51,704 bases of DNA from an uncultured Alphaproteobacteria bacterium. GTDB taxonomy: Bacteria; Pseudomonadota; Alphaproteobacteria; HIMB59; GCA-002718135. Below the pieces are notes generated by a model. That model was not told where the DNA came from, searched no databases, and saw only the letters and a list, made by a program, of their open reading frames with translations. The stretch covers positions 1 to 51,704 of the forward strand of contig CACMKW010000008.1 in assembly GCA_902614395.1 (NCBI GenBank), read 5' to 3'. Position 1 is the first letter of the stretch; every line of letters starts with the position of its first letter. Shown in pieces: positions 38,587-46,541 of the stretch. The position numbers and the translations under genes are program-made.

Positions 38587-38959
38587 TCAGGAATGGAAAT
38601 CTCTTCTCACAGAAGATGAATATTACGTAACAAGACAAAAGGGAACAGAACCACCTTTTTCTGGTAAAAATTTTGAAATTATTAATGGCGGTATTTTTAA
38701 ATGTAAATGCTGTGGTAATGAATTATTTAATAGTTCTACAAAATATGATTCTTATTGTGGATGGCCAAGTTTTTTTGAACAAATATCACCTGAAGCAATT
38801 AAAACAGAGACTGATAGATCTCATGGAATGGTGCGTATTGAAATTATGTGCGCCAAATGTGATGCTCATTTAGGTCATGTCTTTGATGACGGTCCAGAGC
38901 CTACTGGCAAAAGATATTGTGTAAATTCTCTTTCTATTAATTACGAAGAATTTGAATAA
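38564..38959 (+). CDS. msrB: Peptide-methionine (R)-S-oxide reductase
   Basis: Repairs methionine-R-sulfoxide in oxidised proteins. The 131-residue protein has the zinc site formed by C47, C50, C96 and C99 (CKCCGN and CAKCD), YDSYCGWPSFFEQI, GHVFDDGPEPTGKRYCVNSLS and the catalytic C119. No msrA is in the window. The ATG at 38564 overlaps the exporter by 23 bp. The product is cytoplasmic (no signal peptide). Confidence 0.95.
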   Translation: MNKIVKTDQEWKSLLTEDEYYVTRQKGTEPPFSGKNFEIINGGIFKCKCCGNELFNSSTKYDSYCGWPSFFEQISPEAIKTETDRSHGMVRIEIMCAKCDAHLGHVFDDGPEPTGKRYCVNSLSINYEEFE

Positions 38960-40133
38960 TACTTTTTATACACTCCTATTTTCATCAATAGGTCATGCAC
39001 TCATGCATATGTTTGCAGCATTTTATTTTGTGATTGTTCTGACTATAGAAAAAGAATGGAATATTTCTTATGATCAATTAATTAGATTATGGTCTCTTGG
39101 AGCTCTACTAATTGGTTTAGGGGCAATTCCTTTTGGGTGGTTAAGTGATAAATGGTCCCGTTCAGGAACAATGACAATTATGTTTATTGGAATGGGATTA
39201 GCCTCCATTTTATGTGGTTTAAGCACATCAGTTTCTTTTTTATTTTTTTCCTTATCACTTCTTGGACTTTTCTGTTCAATTTACCATCCTGTAGGTATTC
39301 CTTGGGTGATTCATGCAGCTAACAAACAGGGAAGAGCGCTTGGTGTAAATGGTATTTTTGGTGGGGTAGGTATAGGCTCTGGAGCATTTGTAGCTGGTAC
39401 TCTGACAGAATTACTAAATTGGCAACTAGCTTTTATATTACCTGGTTTAATATCAATTATTATTGGGTTTATTCTTACTTACTTAATCTTAATTGATAAA
39501 ATATCTTACAAAAATTATTTTATTAAAAATGATGATCAAGATCATTCTCGTAATGAGATGATTTTAATTGCATTAATAATGCTATTATCAATGTTTGCTC
39601 TTGGATTATCTTTTCACAATACACAAACAGCCTTACCAAAAGTATTTGAAATACGAATTGGTAACACAAGCTCAATTCAAATTGGATTTATGATAGCAAT
39701 TATCTATTTTATTTCTGGCGCTACAACATTTGTTGGAGGCCTACTTGCTGATCGATTTAATTTAAAAACTATTTACTTAATGGGTATATTTCTTCAGTTT
39801 CCTTGCTACCTAGGAATAGCTTACATATCTGGTTACTCTTTAGTAGTGTTATGTGTTCTAGCTGCCGTATTTAATGCAAGTATTCTGCCTACAGAAAATC
39901 TCCTACTTGGGAAATTTACACCCCAAAAGTATCATGGTGTTGTATATGGAATTAAGTTTATTCTTGCATTTGGATCAGGGCCAATTTCAGTATTCTTAAT
40001 TTCAGAAATATATTCCATAACTTTAGAGTTTACTTATTTGTTTTTAATTAATGCAATAATGATGGCTATAGTTTCAATCTTTATTATTTTCTTACCAATT
40101 CAAGGTAATCAAAGAACAGCTATTCAGGATTAG
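38952..40133 (+). CDS. Major facilitator superfamily transporter
   Basis: The 393-residue protein has about twelve membrane segments. The loop-2/3 motif is GWLSDKWSRSG. SIYHPVGIPWVIHAANKQGRALGVNGIFGG is reminiscent of the fosmidomycin-resistance (Fsr) branch of MFS. The C-terminal half repeats the pattern (FVGGLLADRFNLKTIYLMG). Substrate unknown; an exporter role is possible. The start is TTG, overlapping the msrB stop by 8 bp, and the 3' end overlaps a minus-strand gene by 14 bp. Confidence 0.88.
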   Translation: MNNTFYTLLFSSIGHALMHMFAAFYFVIVLTIEKEWNISYDQLIRLWSLGALLIGLGAIPFGWLSDKWSRSGTMTIMFIGMGLASILCGLSTSVSFLFFSLSLLGLFCSIYHPVGIPWVIHAANKQGRALGVNGIFGGVGIGSGAFVAGTLTELLNWQLAFILPGLISIIIGFILTYLILIDKISYKNYFIKNDDQDHSRNEMILIALIMLLSMFALGLSFHNTQTALPKVFEIRIGNTSSIQIGFMIAIIYFISGATTFVGGLLADRFNLKTIYLMGIFLQFPCYLGIAYISGYSLVVLCVLAAVFNASILPTENLLLGKFTPQKYHGVVYGIKFILAFGSGPISVFLISEIYSITLEFTYLFLINAIMMAIVSIFIIFLPIQGNQRTAIQD

Positions 40134-40347
40134 ATTTTATTTCTTCAAGATAATTAATAACTTCATTAAATTTTTCATCAGGTATATCTTTATAGGTCAT
40201 ACCAAAATGATTTTTTACCTCTAATGCAACATGAGCATAAGGATTTCTACCCTTTGGATGATTAGGGTGATCAGGTAATTTTCCTTTTAAAAAATCACCA
40301 GTTTCTTGAATTAATTTCCAAATTTTAGATGCGTTTTCTTTATTCAA
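40120..40347 (-). CDS. Small protein of unknown function (75 aa)
   Basis: Not recognised as a named family. The product is soluble and charged; it starts KENASKIWKLIQETGDFLKG and has a His/Pro/Asn-rich centre (PDHPNHPKGRNPYAHVAL). It ends in a helical stretch, HFGMTYKDIPDEKFNEVINYLEEI. This last part resembles the short helical module found at the C-terminus of some phage antirepressor/BRO-type proteins (FG-x-x-x-YKDIP-x-E-x-F-x-E...YL); the match is from memory and tentative. The start is TTG one base after the stop of the C1B peptidase gene, so it is almost certainly translated from the same mRNA. The 3' end overlaps the MFS gene by 14 bp. Confidence 0.7.
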   Translation of the reverse strand: MNKENASKIWKLIQETGDFLKGKLPDHPNHPKGRNPYAHVALEVKNHFGMTYKDIPDEKFNEVINYLEEIKSNPE

Positions 40348-40348
40348 C

Positions 40349-41671
40349 TTATCTAGCTAGAGCACCCATTGGATCCCAAGGTGCTAGCGCTACTGGTTCC
40401 ATATCTAAGTATTTTAAAAGTCTTTTGTTTAGATATTTTTTATCAATGACAACTTCATAGGTATATTCATCAAACCATTCATCGGTCATCATCATATATC
40501 CTTGGTTACCACTTTTTGTTCCCCAGCTATTTTCAATTTTCCATTTAGTTGAATTTCTTTTTTTAATATCGACTCCCGTTAAAAGCATAGCATGAGTCAT
40601 TTCACTATCACCATACTCTAAACGAGTTTGTTTATTCATCTTAAATGAAGTTTGGAAGACATTTTCATAATCGTAAATGCCCATATCAAGTACACCCATA
40701 TCACGACTAAAACGTTTCCCAACATCACAACCAAACCATACAGCTTCGTTGTTTTTTATTGAGTCCATTGCAGATTTTTTTAATTCTTTAATATCTACAT
40801 TTAAATATTTAATAATTTGTCCTTCAACAACGTTACCAAGATATTCAACTGTGTACATTGTATTAAATTTTTTATTGCTCATTGGAGCATGAATTAAGCA
40901 AACTTTATCTTTAATATTGATATCAGCATATTTTTTGCAGAAATCAATTGGTGTCATGTCTGAAATGACAATATGTCTATTATCTTTATTTCTAGTAGAC
41001 CAATTGATAACATCTGGTGGTTGACCAAGAAACATTGCTAGTAAATTATAAATTGTTTCCATCATGTCTTTTTTTAGGGCTGCAGAATTTTTAGCTGGTT
41101 TCTTTCTTAGTATAGAAGCAAACTCTCTTAATTTGTGAGTCAAAATATAATTCATGGCTCCAGATTTACTGCTATGATTTGTTTCAGGCATTACATCTTT
41201 TGGAACTGCACCGTATTTGTTAATTAAGTTTACAAACATATCCCACTGTCCACCATCTTGCACAGGTGCTTTTAAAAGATGAGTAATTAATCTGCTCTCA
41301 TATGATTCATCTCTTGATTTGATAATATTCTCTAAAAAATAATTTGCTTTTTCTAGCTTATCCCAAAACATGAAATAATTTTGTGAGAACTCAAATGTAT
41401 TTAGTTCAAGGCTATCAACAACTTGTAAACGCATGAGATTTAATCCTGCAAATCCCCAACATCTACCTGATGCCATCTGGTTTGTTGCAGGTAGTTCTTT
41501 TTTTATTAGATTAGAAAAATTATGATTAATTTGACTAAAATTTTCCCAATTGAGTGCAACATTAGCTAAATCATTTTTAATTAATGCATTTCGTGAAGCT
41601 GTATTTTTATTATTTCTTAAAAATTTATTTTTGAAAGTTTTAATTGTTGATAGAGATATATTTTTTGCCAT
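40349..41671 (-). CDS. pepC: C1B-family cysteine aminopeptidase (PepC/bleomycin hydrolase type)
   Basis: The 440-residue papain-fold peptidase has catalytic C71 in NQMASGRCWGFAGLNLM, H360 in GDSEMTHAMLLTGV and N381 in WKIENSWGTKSGNQGYM. NALIKNDL near the N-terminus and the C-terminal VALAPWDPMGALAR are family features; in characterised members the C-terminal tail reaches into the active site of a hexamer and imposes aminopeptidase action. No signal peptide, so it is cytosolic. This peptidase is best known from lactic acid bacteria, Bacteroidetes and eukaryotes; finding it downstream of topA in a compact alphaproteobacterium is unexpected. A 75-residue gene follows after one base. Confidence 0.93.
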   Translation of the reverse strand: MAKNISLSTIKTFKNKFLRNNKNTASRNALIKNDLANVALNWENFSQINHNFSNLIKKELPATNQMASGRCWGFAGLNLMRLQVVDSLELNTFEFSQNYFMFWDKLEKANYFLENIIKSRDESYESRLITHLLKAPVQDGGQWDMFVNLINKYGAVPKDVMPETNHSSKSGAMNYILTHKLREFASILRKKPAKNSAALKKDMMETIYNLLAMFLGQPPDVINWSTRNKDNRHIVISDMTPIDFCKKYADINIKDKVCLIHAPMSNKKFNTMYTVEYLGNVVEGQIIKYLNVDIKELKKSAMDSIKNNEAVWFGCDVGKRFSRDMGVLDMGIYDYENVFQTSFKMNKQTRLEYGDSEMTHAMLLTGVDIKKRNSTKWKIENSWGTKSGNQGYMMMTDEWFDEYTYEVVIDKKYLNKRLLKYLDMEPVALAPWDPMGALAR

Positions 41672-41701
41672 ATTCTCTATTTAAAACTATTTCAGCTTAA
41701 T

Positions 41702-44227
41702 TCAATTCTTAACTGTTTTTTTCTTTTTTTTGAGACCCATTTTAGCTTTTCTTTCATCAATTAACCTAATAGCATCTTCTAGTTTTAAGCTATCAATTGT
41801 TTGATCACCAAGAATTGATGCATTTATTTTTCCACATTTTACATATGGTCCAAATTTACCGTCATGAGCAGTAATATTTTTCTTTTCTGTTGGATGCTCA
41901 CCAAATGTTTTTAACGTCGCATTCCCTCTCTGTGTAGGTTTAGCAATTAATTCAATGGCTCTTTCAAGTTCAATATCAAGAATGTTATCTGTTTTTTCGA
42001 GAGCTTTATATTTTTTATCATGCAAAATATATGGTCCATACATTCCAATACCGGCACTAACCGTTTTATTTGTTTCCGGATGAAATCCTAATTTACGTGG
42101 TAAGCCAAGTAGTTGGATTGCTGTGTTTAATCCTATTTCATCTGGTTCAAAATTTTTTGGAATAGAAACTCTTTTTGGTTTCTTTTCTTTTGTCCCTTCA
42201 CCAACTTGCATATAAAATCCATAAGGACCTTTTCGAAGAGTAATCATTTCTCCTGTTTCAGGATAAATACCAATTTCTTTTGGTCCGCTAAGAGCAGCGC
42301 CATCTTTATCGTTTAATTGATTAAACTGAACTGTATATTTGCAATCAGGATAATTAGAGCAGCCAATAAATCCTCCAAACTTTCCAACTTTAATTCCTAA
42401 TCTTCCATTATTACAGGTTGGACATTTCCTTTTTTCATCTGCTCCGTTTGGTGGAAAGAAATGCGGACCTAGTGCTTCATCTAACACATCAATGACTTCT
42501 CTGTTTGATTTGCCTACAGTTTCATCGCAAAGTTGTTTAAATGTTTCCCAAAATTTTCTCAGAACTTCTTTCCAATCAAGCTTACCATCAGAAATTTCAT
42601 CAAGTTGATTTTCAAGATCAGCAGTAAAATCATATTCTACATATTGATTGAAATATTTCTCTAAAAATATCGATACTATTCTTCCTCTATCATGAGGATT
42701 AAAACGTTTTTTATCTAAAATTACATAATCTCTATCTTGTAGAACTTTAATAATAGAAGCATAAGTAGATGGTCTGCCAATACCAAGTTCTTCAAGTTTT
42801 TTAACTAAGCTTGCTTCGGTGTAACGAGGAGGAGGGGAGGTAAAATGTTGTGTCTTTTCAACTTCTTTGAGATTTAAACTCTCTCCTTCACTCATGGCAG
42901 GAAGAATTGTCTCTTTTTCTTCATCTTTATCATCATCTTTAGCTTCTTGATAAACTTTGTACATTCCAGGAAACTTAATTGTTGATCCATTTGCTCGTAA
43001 AACAATTTTTTTATCTTCGTTTGTAATATCAACAGCTACTTGATCTAATACAGCACTTGCCATTTGTGAACTTACCGCTCTTTGCCATATAATTTCATAT
43101 AACTTGTATTCTTCTAAAGTAATGTATTGCTTAATATCTTTTGGTGTTAGATAAATATTTGTTGGTCTAATGCATTCATGTGCTTCTTGGGCATTTTTAG
43201 CTTTAGATTTATAAACCCTTGGCTCTTCTGGTAAATAGTTTGCACCATAATTATCAGTAACAAAACCTCGAACTTGGTTAATAGCTTCTTTTGACATGAC
43301 GACACTATCTGTTCGCATATAAGTTATTAAGCCAGTTGTTTCTCCTTTAATGTCTGTTCCTTCATAAAGGCGTTGAGCTGTGCGCATTGTTTGACTCGCA
43401 CTAAGACCAAGTTTACGACTAGATTCAATTTGCATTGTAGATGTAGTAAAAGCAGGGTAGGGATTTCTTCTAGCTTCTTTTTTCGTAATATTTCCAACAG
43501 TGAAAGTAGAATTTTTAATATCATTAAAAATTTTTATCGCTTCACCCTCATTTTTAATATCAAGTTTATCAACTTTATTCCCATCATAAACTGTAAGTCT
43601 GGAATTAATAATTTTATCTTCTTTATTTCTAAACTCGCCTTGTAAAGACCAATATTCCTGTGGAATAAATTTTTCTATTTCAAGTTCTCTCTCACTAATT
43701 ATTCTTAAGGCTACAGATTGAACTCTACCCGCTGATTTTGAACCTGGTAACTTTCTCCATAGCACTGGAGAAAGTGTAAAACCAACAAGAAAATCTAACG
43801 CTCTTCTTGCAAGATAAGCATTTACTAAATTTTCATCTATTTCTCTTGGCTCTTTAAGACTATCAAGAACTGCATTTTTTGTAATTTCATTAAATGTAAC
43901 ACGGTGAATATTTAATTTTGAAAGTGACGAATTATCTCTAAGTAGTTTTTCTACATGCCAAGCTATGGCTTCACCTTCACGGTCGGGGTCAGTTGCTAGA
44001 TATAAATTTTCAGATTTTTTTGCTGCATCTGTTATTTCCTTTATCACTTTTTTTCCACGATCACTGGTTTCCCATTTCATTTGGAAATCATTTTCAGTAT
44101 CTATCGCATCATTTTTTGCTGATAAATCTCGAACATGTCCCACACTTGCGAGAACTTTGAAGTCAGAGCCTAAATATTTATTAATAGACTTTGCCTTTGA
44201 TGGTGATTCAACAATTAATACATTCAT
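41702..44227 (-). CDS. topA: DNA topoisomerase I (type IA)
   Basis: Relaxes negative supercoils. The 841-residue protein has the Toprim domain (VLIVESPSKAKSINKYL; YLATDPDREGEAIAWHVEK) and the active-site tyrosine in GLITYMRTDSV. The gate domains carry GIGRPSTYASIIKVLQDRDYV, and one four-cysteine zinc finger is present (CPTC ... CSNYPDC). Several TopA C-terminal repeats (for example GPYGFYMQVGEG, GMYGPYILHDKKYK, GKFGPYVKCGK) precede a lysine-rich end. A TTG at 44242 is open, but ATG at 44227 begins with the conserved MNVLIVES. Just upstream lies a small inverted repeat TTTGG-CC-CCAAA (44232-44243). dprA, usually directly upstream in alphaproteobacteria, is absent. Confidence 0.96.
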   Translation of the reverse strand: MNVLIVESPSKAKSINKYLGSDFKVLASVGHVRDLSAKNDAIDTENDFQMKWETSDRGKKVIKEITDAAKKSENLYLATDPDREGEAIAWHVEKLLRDNSSLSKLNIHRVTFNEITKNAVLDSLKEPREIDENLVNAYLARRALDFLVGFTLSPVLWRKLPGSKSAGRVQSVALRIISERELEIEKFIPQEYWSLQGEFRNKEDKIINSRLTVYDGNKVDKLDIKNEGEAIKIFNDIKNSTFTVGNITKKEARRNPYPAFTTSTMQIESSRKLGLSASQTMRTAQRLYEGTDIKGETTGLITYMRTDSVVMSKEAINQVRGFVTDNYGANYLPEEPRVYKSKAKNAQEAHECIRPTNIYLTPKDIKQYITLEEYKLYEIIWQRAVSSQMASAVLDQVAVDITNEDKKIVLRANGSTIKFPGMYKVYQEAKDDDKDEEKETILPAMSEGESLNLKEVEKTQHFTSPPPRYTEASLVKKLEELGIGRPSTYASIIKVLQDRDYVILDKKRFNPHDRGRIVSIFLEKYFNQYVEYDFTADLENQLDEISDGKLDWKEVLRKFWETFKQLCDETVGKSNREVIDVLDEALGPHFFPPNGADEKRKCPTCNNGRLGIKVGKFGGFIGCSNYPDCKYTVQFNQLNDKDGAALSGPKEIGIYPETGEMITLRKGPYGFYMQVGEGTKEKKPKRVSIPKNFEPDEIGLNTAIQLLGLPRKLGFHPETNKTVSAGIGMYGPYILHDKKYKALEKTDNILDIELERAIELIAKPTQRGNATLKTFGEHPTEKKNITAHDGKFGPYVKCGKINASILGDQTIDSLKLEDAIRLIDERKAKMGLKKKKKTVKN

Positions 44228-44292
44228 AAATTTTGGCCCCAAATTTCAGTTTAAAGATAATTCGTCAAGAAATTTTAAAAAAAAGTATATTT

Positions 44293-44898
44293 TTACTTGG
44301 ATAATTTAATTTTACTTTCAGTTTTGTTTATGAGTCTTTTAATGTTTTCTGTGTGTTTAAGATAAATAATTAAAGTTAAATAAATAAAGAAAATTAGAGT
44401 ATAAAAATTAAAATTAATAAAAATATAATAAGCTGGAGCTACTAAAATTCCAATTAAAGATCCAAGAGAAGAGTATTTACTTACAAAAGCAGTAACAAGC
44501 CATACTAATAAAAATAAAAGTGCAATGTAAGGATTAAGACCAAATAAGAAACCAATATACGTTGCAACACCTTTTCCACCTTTAAATTTCAACCAGACAG
44601 GATAGATGTGACCTAATATGGCAAAGTGACAGAGAAGTATTTTATTCAATAAAGAAATATCATGAAAATACATTTGTAAAATGAGGAACGGAAGAAAGCC
44701 TTTAAAAATATCAAAACAAAGAACAATGAATGCTACAAATTTATTTCCTGTTCTTAAAACATTTGTTGCACCTACATTTCCAGAACCAACCTTTCTAATA
44801 TCTCCCAAACCAAATAATTTTGTAAAAATCAATGCAAAGGGTAATGATCCTATTACATAAAACAATATGATTAATGATAAACTACTTACTAAAGTCAT
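44293..44898 (-). CDS. plsY: Acyl-phosphate glycerol-3-phosphate acyltransferase PlsY
   Basis: Inner-membrane enzyme that acylates glycerol 3-phosphate, the first step to phosphatidic acid (later used by CdsA). The 201-residue protein has five or so membrane segments and the family loops GSLPFALIFTK, GSGNVGATNVLRTGNK, FDIFKGFLPF and HIYPVWLKFKGGKGVATYIG. It overlaps the end of pyrB by 17 bp. In most alphaproteobacteria pyrC lies between pyrB and plsY; here it is missing. Confidence 0.95.
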   Translation of the reverse strand: MTLVSSLSLIILFYVIGSLPFALIFTKLFGLGDIRKVGSGNVGATNVLRTGNKFVAFIVLCFDIFKGFLPFLILQMYFHDISLLNKILLCHFAILGHIYPVWLKFKGGKGVATYIGFLFGLNPYIALLFLLVWLVTAFVSKYSSLGSLIGILVAPAYYIFINFNFYTLIFFIYLTLIIYLKHTENIKRLINKTESKIKLSK

Positions 44899-46027
44899 CT
44901 CTGTTTTTAATAATTAAGTCTAAGCATGCCATTCGTACTGCAACACCCATAGCGACCTGTTCTTGTATTAAGCTCCTCGTGACATCATCGGCAAGTTTGG
45001 AGTCTATTTCTACACCACGGTTCATTGGTCCTGGATGCATAACGAAAGCATTTTTTTTTGCATATTTAAGTTTATTGTAATCTAAACCATACTTTTTAAA
45101 ATAAGTCTTTTGATTTGGCATTATTTTCCCAACTATTCTTTCTTTTTGAATACGTAGCATCATAACAATATCACAATTTTGTAATCCCTTTTTCATTTCA
45201 GTATAAACGTTCACAGGTAGTTTATTTAAACTTTTTGGTAACCATTCCTTAGGCCCAATAACATTTATTTTTGCACCTAACTTTGATAGTATGATTATGT
45301 TTGATCGAGCAACACGGCTATGTAAAATATCCCCACATATAGCAATTTTTAATTTTGAAAAATTTTCAAATTTATTTTTTATAGTAAGTGCGTCTAATAA
45401 CGCTTGTGTGGGATGCTCATGACTACCATCACCAGCGTTAATTACAGACGCGTCTACTGTTTCTGAAATTTTTTTACTAATTCCTTCCTCTGGATGTCGG
45501 ACAATTAAAACGTCAGGATTCATTGAATTAATAGTAGTCATAGTATCGAGTAAGGTCTCACCTTTGTTAATAGAACTATCTTTTACCACTACATTAATGA
45601 GATCTGCTCCTAGCCTTTTAGCAGCAACTTCAAAACTTGTTCTTGTTCTTGTTGAATCTTCAAAAAAAAGATTAAATATTGTTCTTCCTTCTAGAACATT
45701 AATTTTTTTAATTTTCCTTTTATTAAAAGTTATATATTTTTTAGATTCATCTAATATGTGCTCAATTTCTTTCTTGGTTAAATCAGCTGTTTCTACTAAA
45801 TGAATTTTTTTAAAAATATTTTTACTTCTTTTTAATTTGATATTTGTTTTTGAAGAAATTGATGAATAATATTTTAAAGCTATTTTTTCTGCATCTTTAA
45901 GAATTTTTGAACCTGTAGATGATCTAATCGCTTTTAATTTTGGCAATTTCACTTTCATTTGCCAATATTTTGAATTTTCTCTTTTATATAATTTTATATG
46001 TCCTGACTTAAGTAGCTTTGAATTCAT
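44882..46027 (-). CDS. pyrB: Aspartate carbamoyltransferase with an integrase-like N-terminal extension
   Basis: Second step of pyrimidine synthesis. Of 381 residues, about 72-381 form a normal catalytic chain: FFEDSTRTRTSFE (S125-T128 equals S52-T55 of E. coli), SSINKGETLLDT, VRHPEEG, AGDGSHEHPTQALLDALTI, MMLRIQKERI and MHPGPMNRGVEID. All active-site motifs are intact. Residues 1-71 are extra relative to the usual 310-residue enzyme: GHIKLYKRENSKYWQ, KLPKLKAIRSSTGS and KDAEKIALKYYSSI read like the three-stranded sheet plus helix (Arm-type DNA-binding domain) at the start of tyrosine integrases. The frame is open from a TTG at 46036, with ATG at 46027 preferred. No ATG, GTG or TTG in frame is seen near residue 72, so the extension should be translated. 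No regulatory PyrI gene is nearby. Confidence 0.93.
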   Translation of the reverse strand: MNSKLLKSGHIKLYKRENSKYWQMKVKLPKLKAIRSSTGSKILKDAEKIALKYYSSISSKTNIKLKRSKNIFKKIHLVETADLTKKEIEHILDESKKYITFNKRKIKKINVLEGRTIFNLFFEDSTRTRTSFEVAAKRLGADLINVVVKDSSINKGETLLDTMTTINSMNPDVLIVRHPEEGISKKISETVDASVINAGDGSHEHPTQALLDALTIKNKFENFSKLKIAICGDILHSRVARSNIIILSKLGAKINVIGPKEWLPKSLNKLPVNVYTEMKKGLQNCDIVMMLRIQKERIVGKIMPNQKTYFKKYGLDYNKLKYAKKNAFVMHPGPMNRGVEIDSKLADDVTRSLIQEQVAMGVAVRMACLDLIIKNRDDFSK

Positions 46028-46065
46028 ATGTGTCAATAATGTGCAGGTATGTGTAAACTAATTTA

Positions 46066-46524
46066 TTAATTATTTCTATATCTATCTAAATATCCTTGTA
46101 AGATATAAGCAGCCGATTGTTGATCAAGTTTACTTTTTATCTTTGTTTTACTTAAATCGGCTTTTCTCATTTCTTTAAAGATTACATCTGATGAAAATCT
46201 TTCATCCCAAAGAGCTGTAGGTTTCTTAAAAAAGGTTTGAAGATTAATATTAAAATCTCTTACTAATTGGCTTTGTTTGTTTTCACTATTATCCAGGCTA
46301 ATGGGCAGACCAAGAATAAATCCACCAATTTCATACTCTTTCAAAATATCTTTCATGATAATTAAATCTTTATTAGTTCCTTTTCTTTGGATAATTGAAA
46401 GAGGTGTAGCGATTATTTTTGATCTATCGCTTACTGCAACACCAATCGTTTTAGTTCCTAGGTCTAGACCTACAAGTATTTGTGATGTATTAAGGCCATC
46501 GATTAAATTATTTTGATCATTCAT
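46066..46524 (-). CDS. ruvX: Putative pre-16S rRNA nuclease (YqgF/RuvX)
   Basis: RNase H-like protein implicated in 16S rRNA 5'-end processing (formerly a Holliday-junction resolvase homologue). The 152-residue product shows VGLDLGTKTIGVAVSD, GGFILGLPISLDNSENKQS, ALWDERFSSDVIFKEM and KLDQQSAAYILQGYLD. The frame is open from 46563 but homologues begin close to the GLDLGTK strand, so ATG at 46524 is preferred; this also avoids overlap with gatC. Only 17 bp separate it from the divergent gatC start. Confidence 0.9.
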   Translation of the reverse strand: MNDQNNLIDGLNTSQILVGLDLGTKTIGVAVSDRSKIIATPLSIIQRKGTNKDLIIMKDILKEYEIGGFILGLPISLDNSENKQSQLVRDFNINLQTFFKKPTALWDERFSSDVIFKEMRKADLSKTKIKSKLDQQSAAYILQGYLDRYRNN

Positions 46525-46529
46525 ATAAT

Positions 46530-46533
46530 GGAG
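46530..46533 (+). promoter_or_regulatory. Shine-Dalgarno site supporting the gatC TTG start
   Basis: GGAG lies 8 bases before the TTG at 46542. Clear Shine-Dalgarno sequences are rare in this window, and this one fixes the non-ATG start of gatC. Confidence 0.55.
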
Positions 46534-46541
46534 CTCATAAA

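Noticed and set aside
43965..44309. 114-codon plus-strand frame over the topA start
   Set aside because: Antisense shadow of the Toprim-coding region; no recognisable domain.
46031..46036. TTGACA upstream of pyrB as a -35 promoter element
   Set aside because: It lies at 4 bases from the preferred ATG and would place the start of transcription inside the gene; it is just the TTG-ACA codons of the longer open frame.
46037..46065. Integrase attachment site or remnant integrase gene beside the pyrB extension
   Set aside because: The 29-bp gap to ruvX has no direct repeat, tRNA end or further integrase-like coding sequence that I could find.
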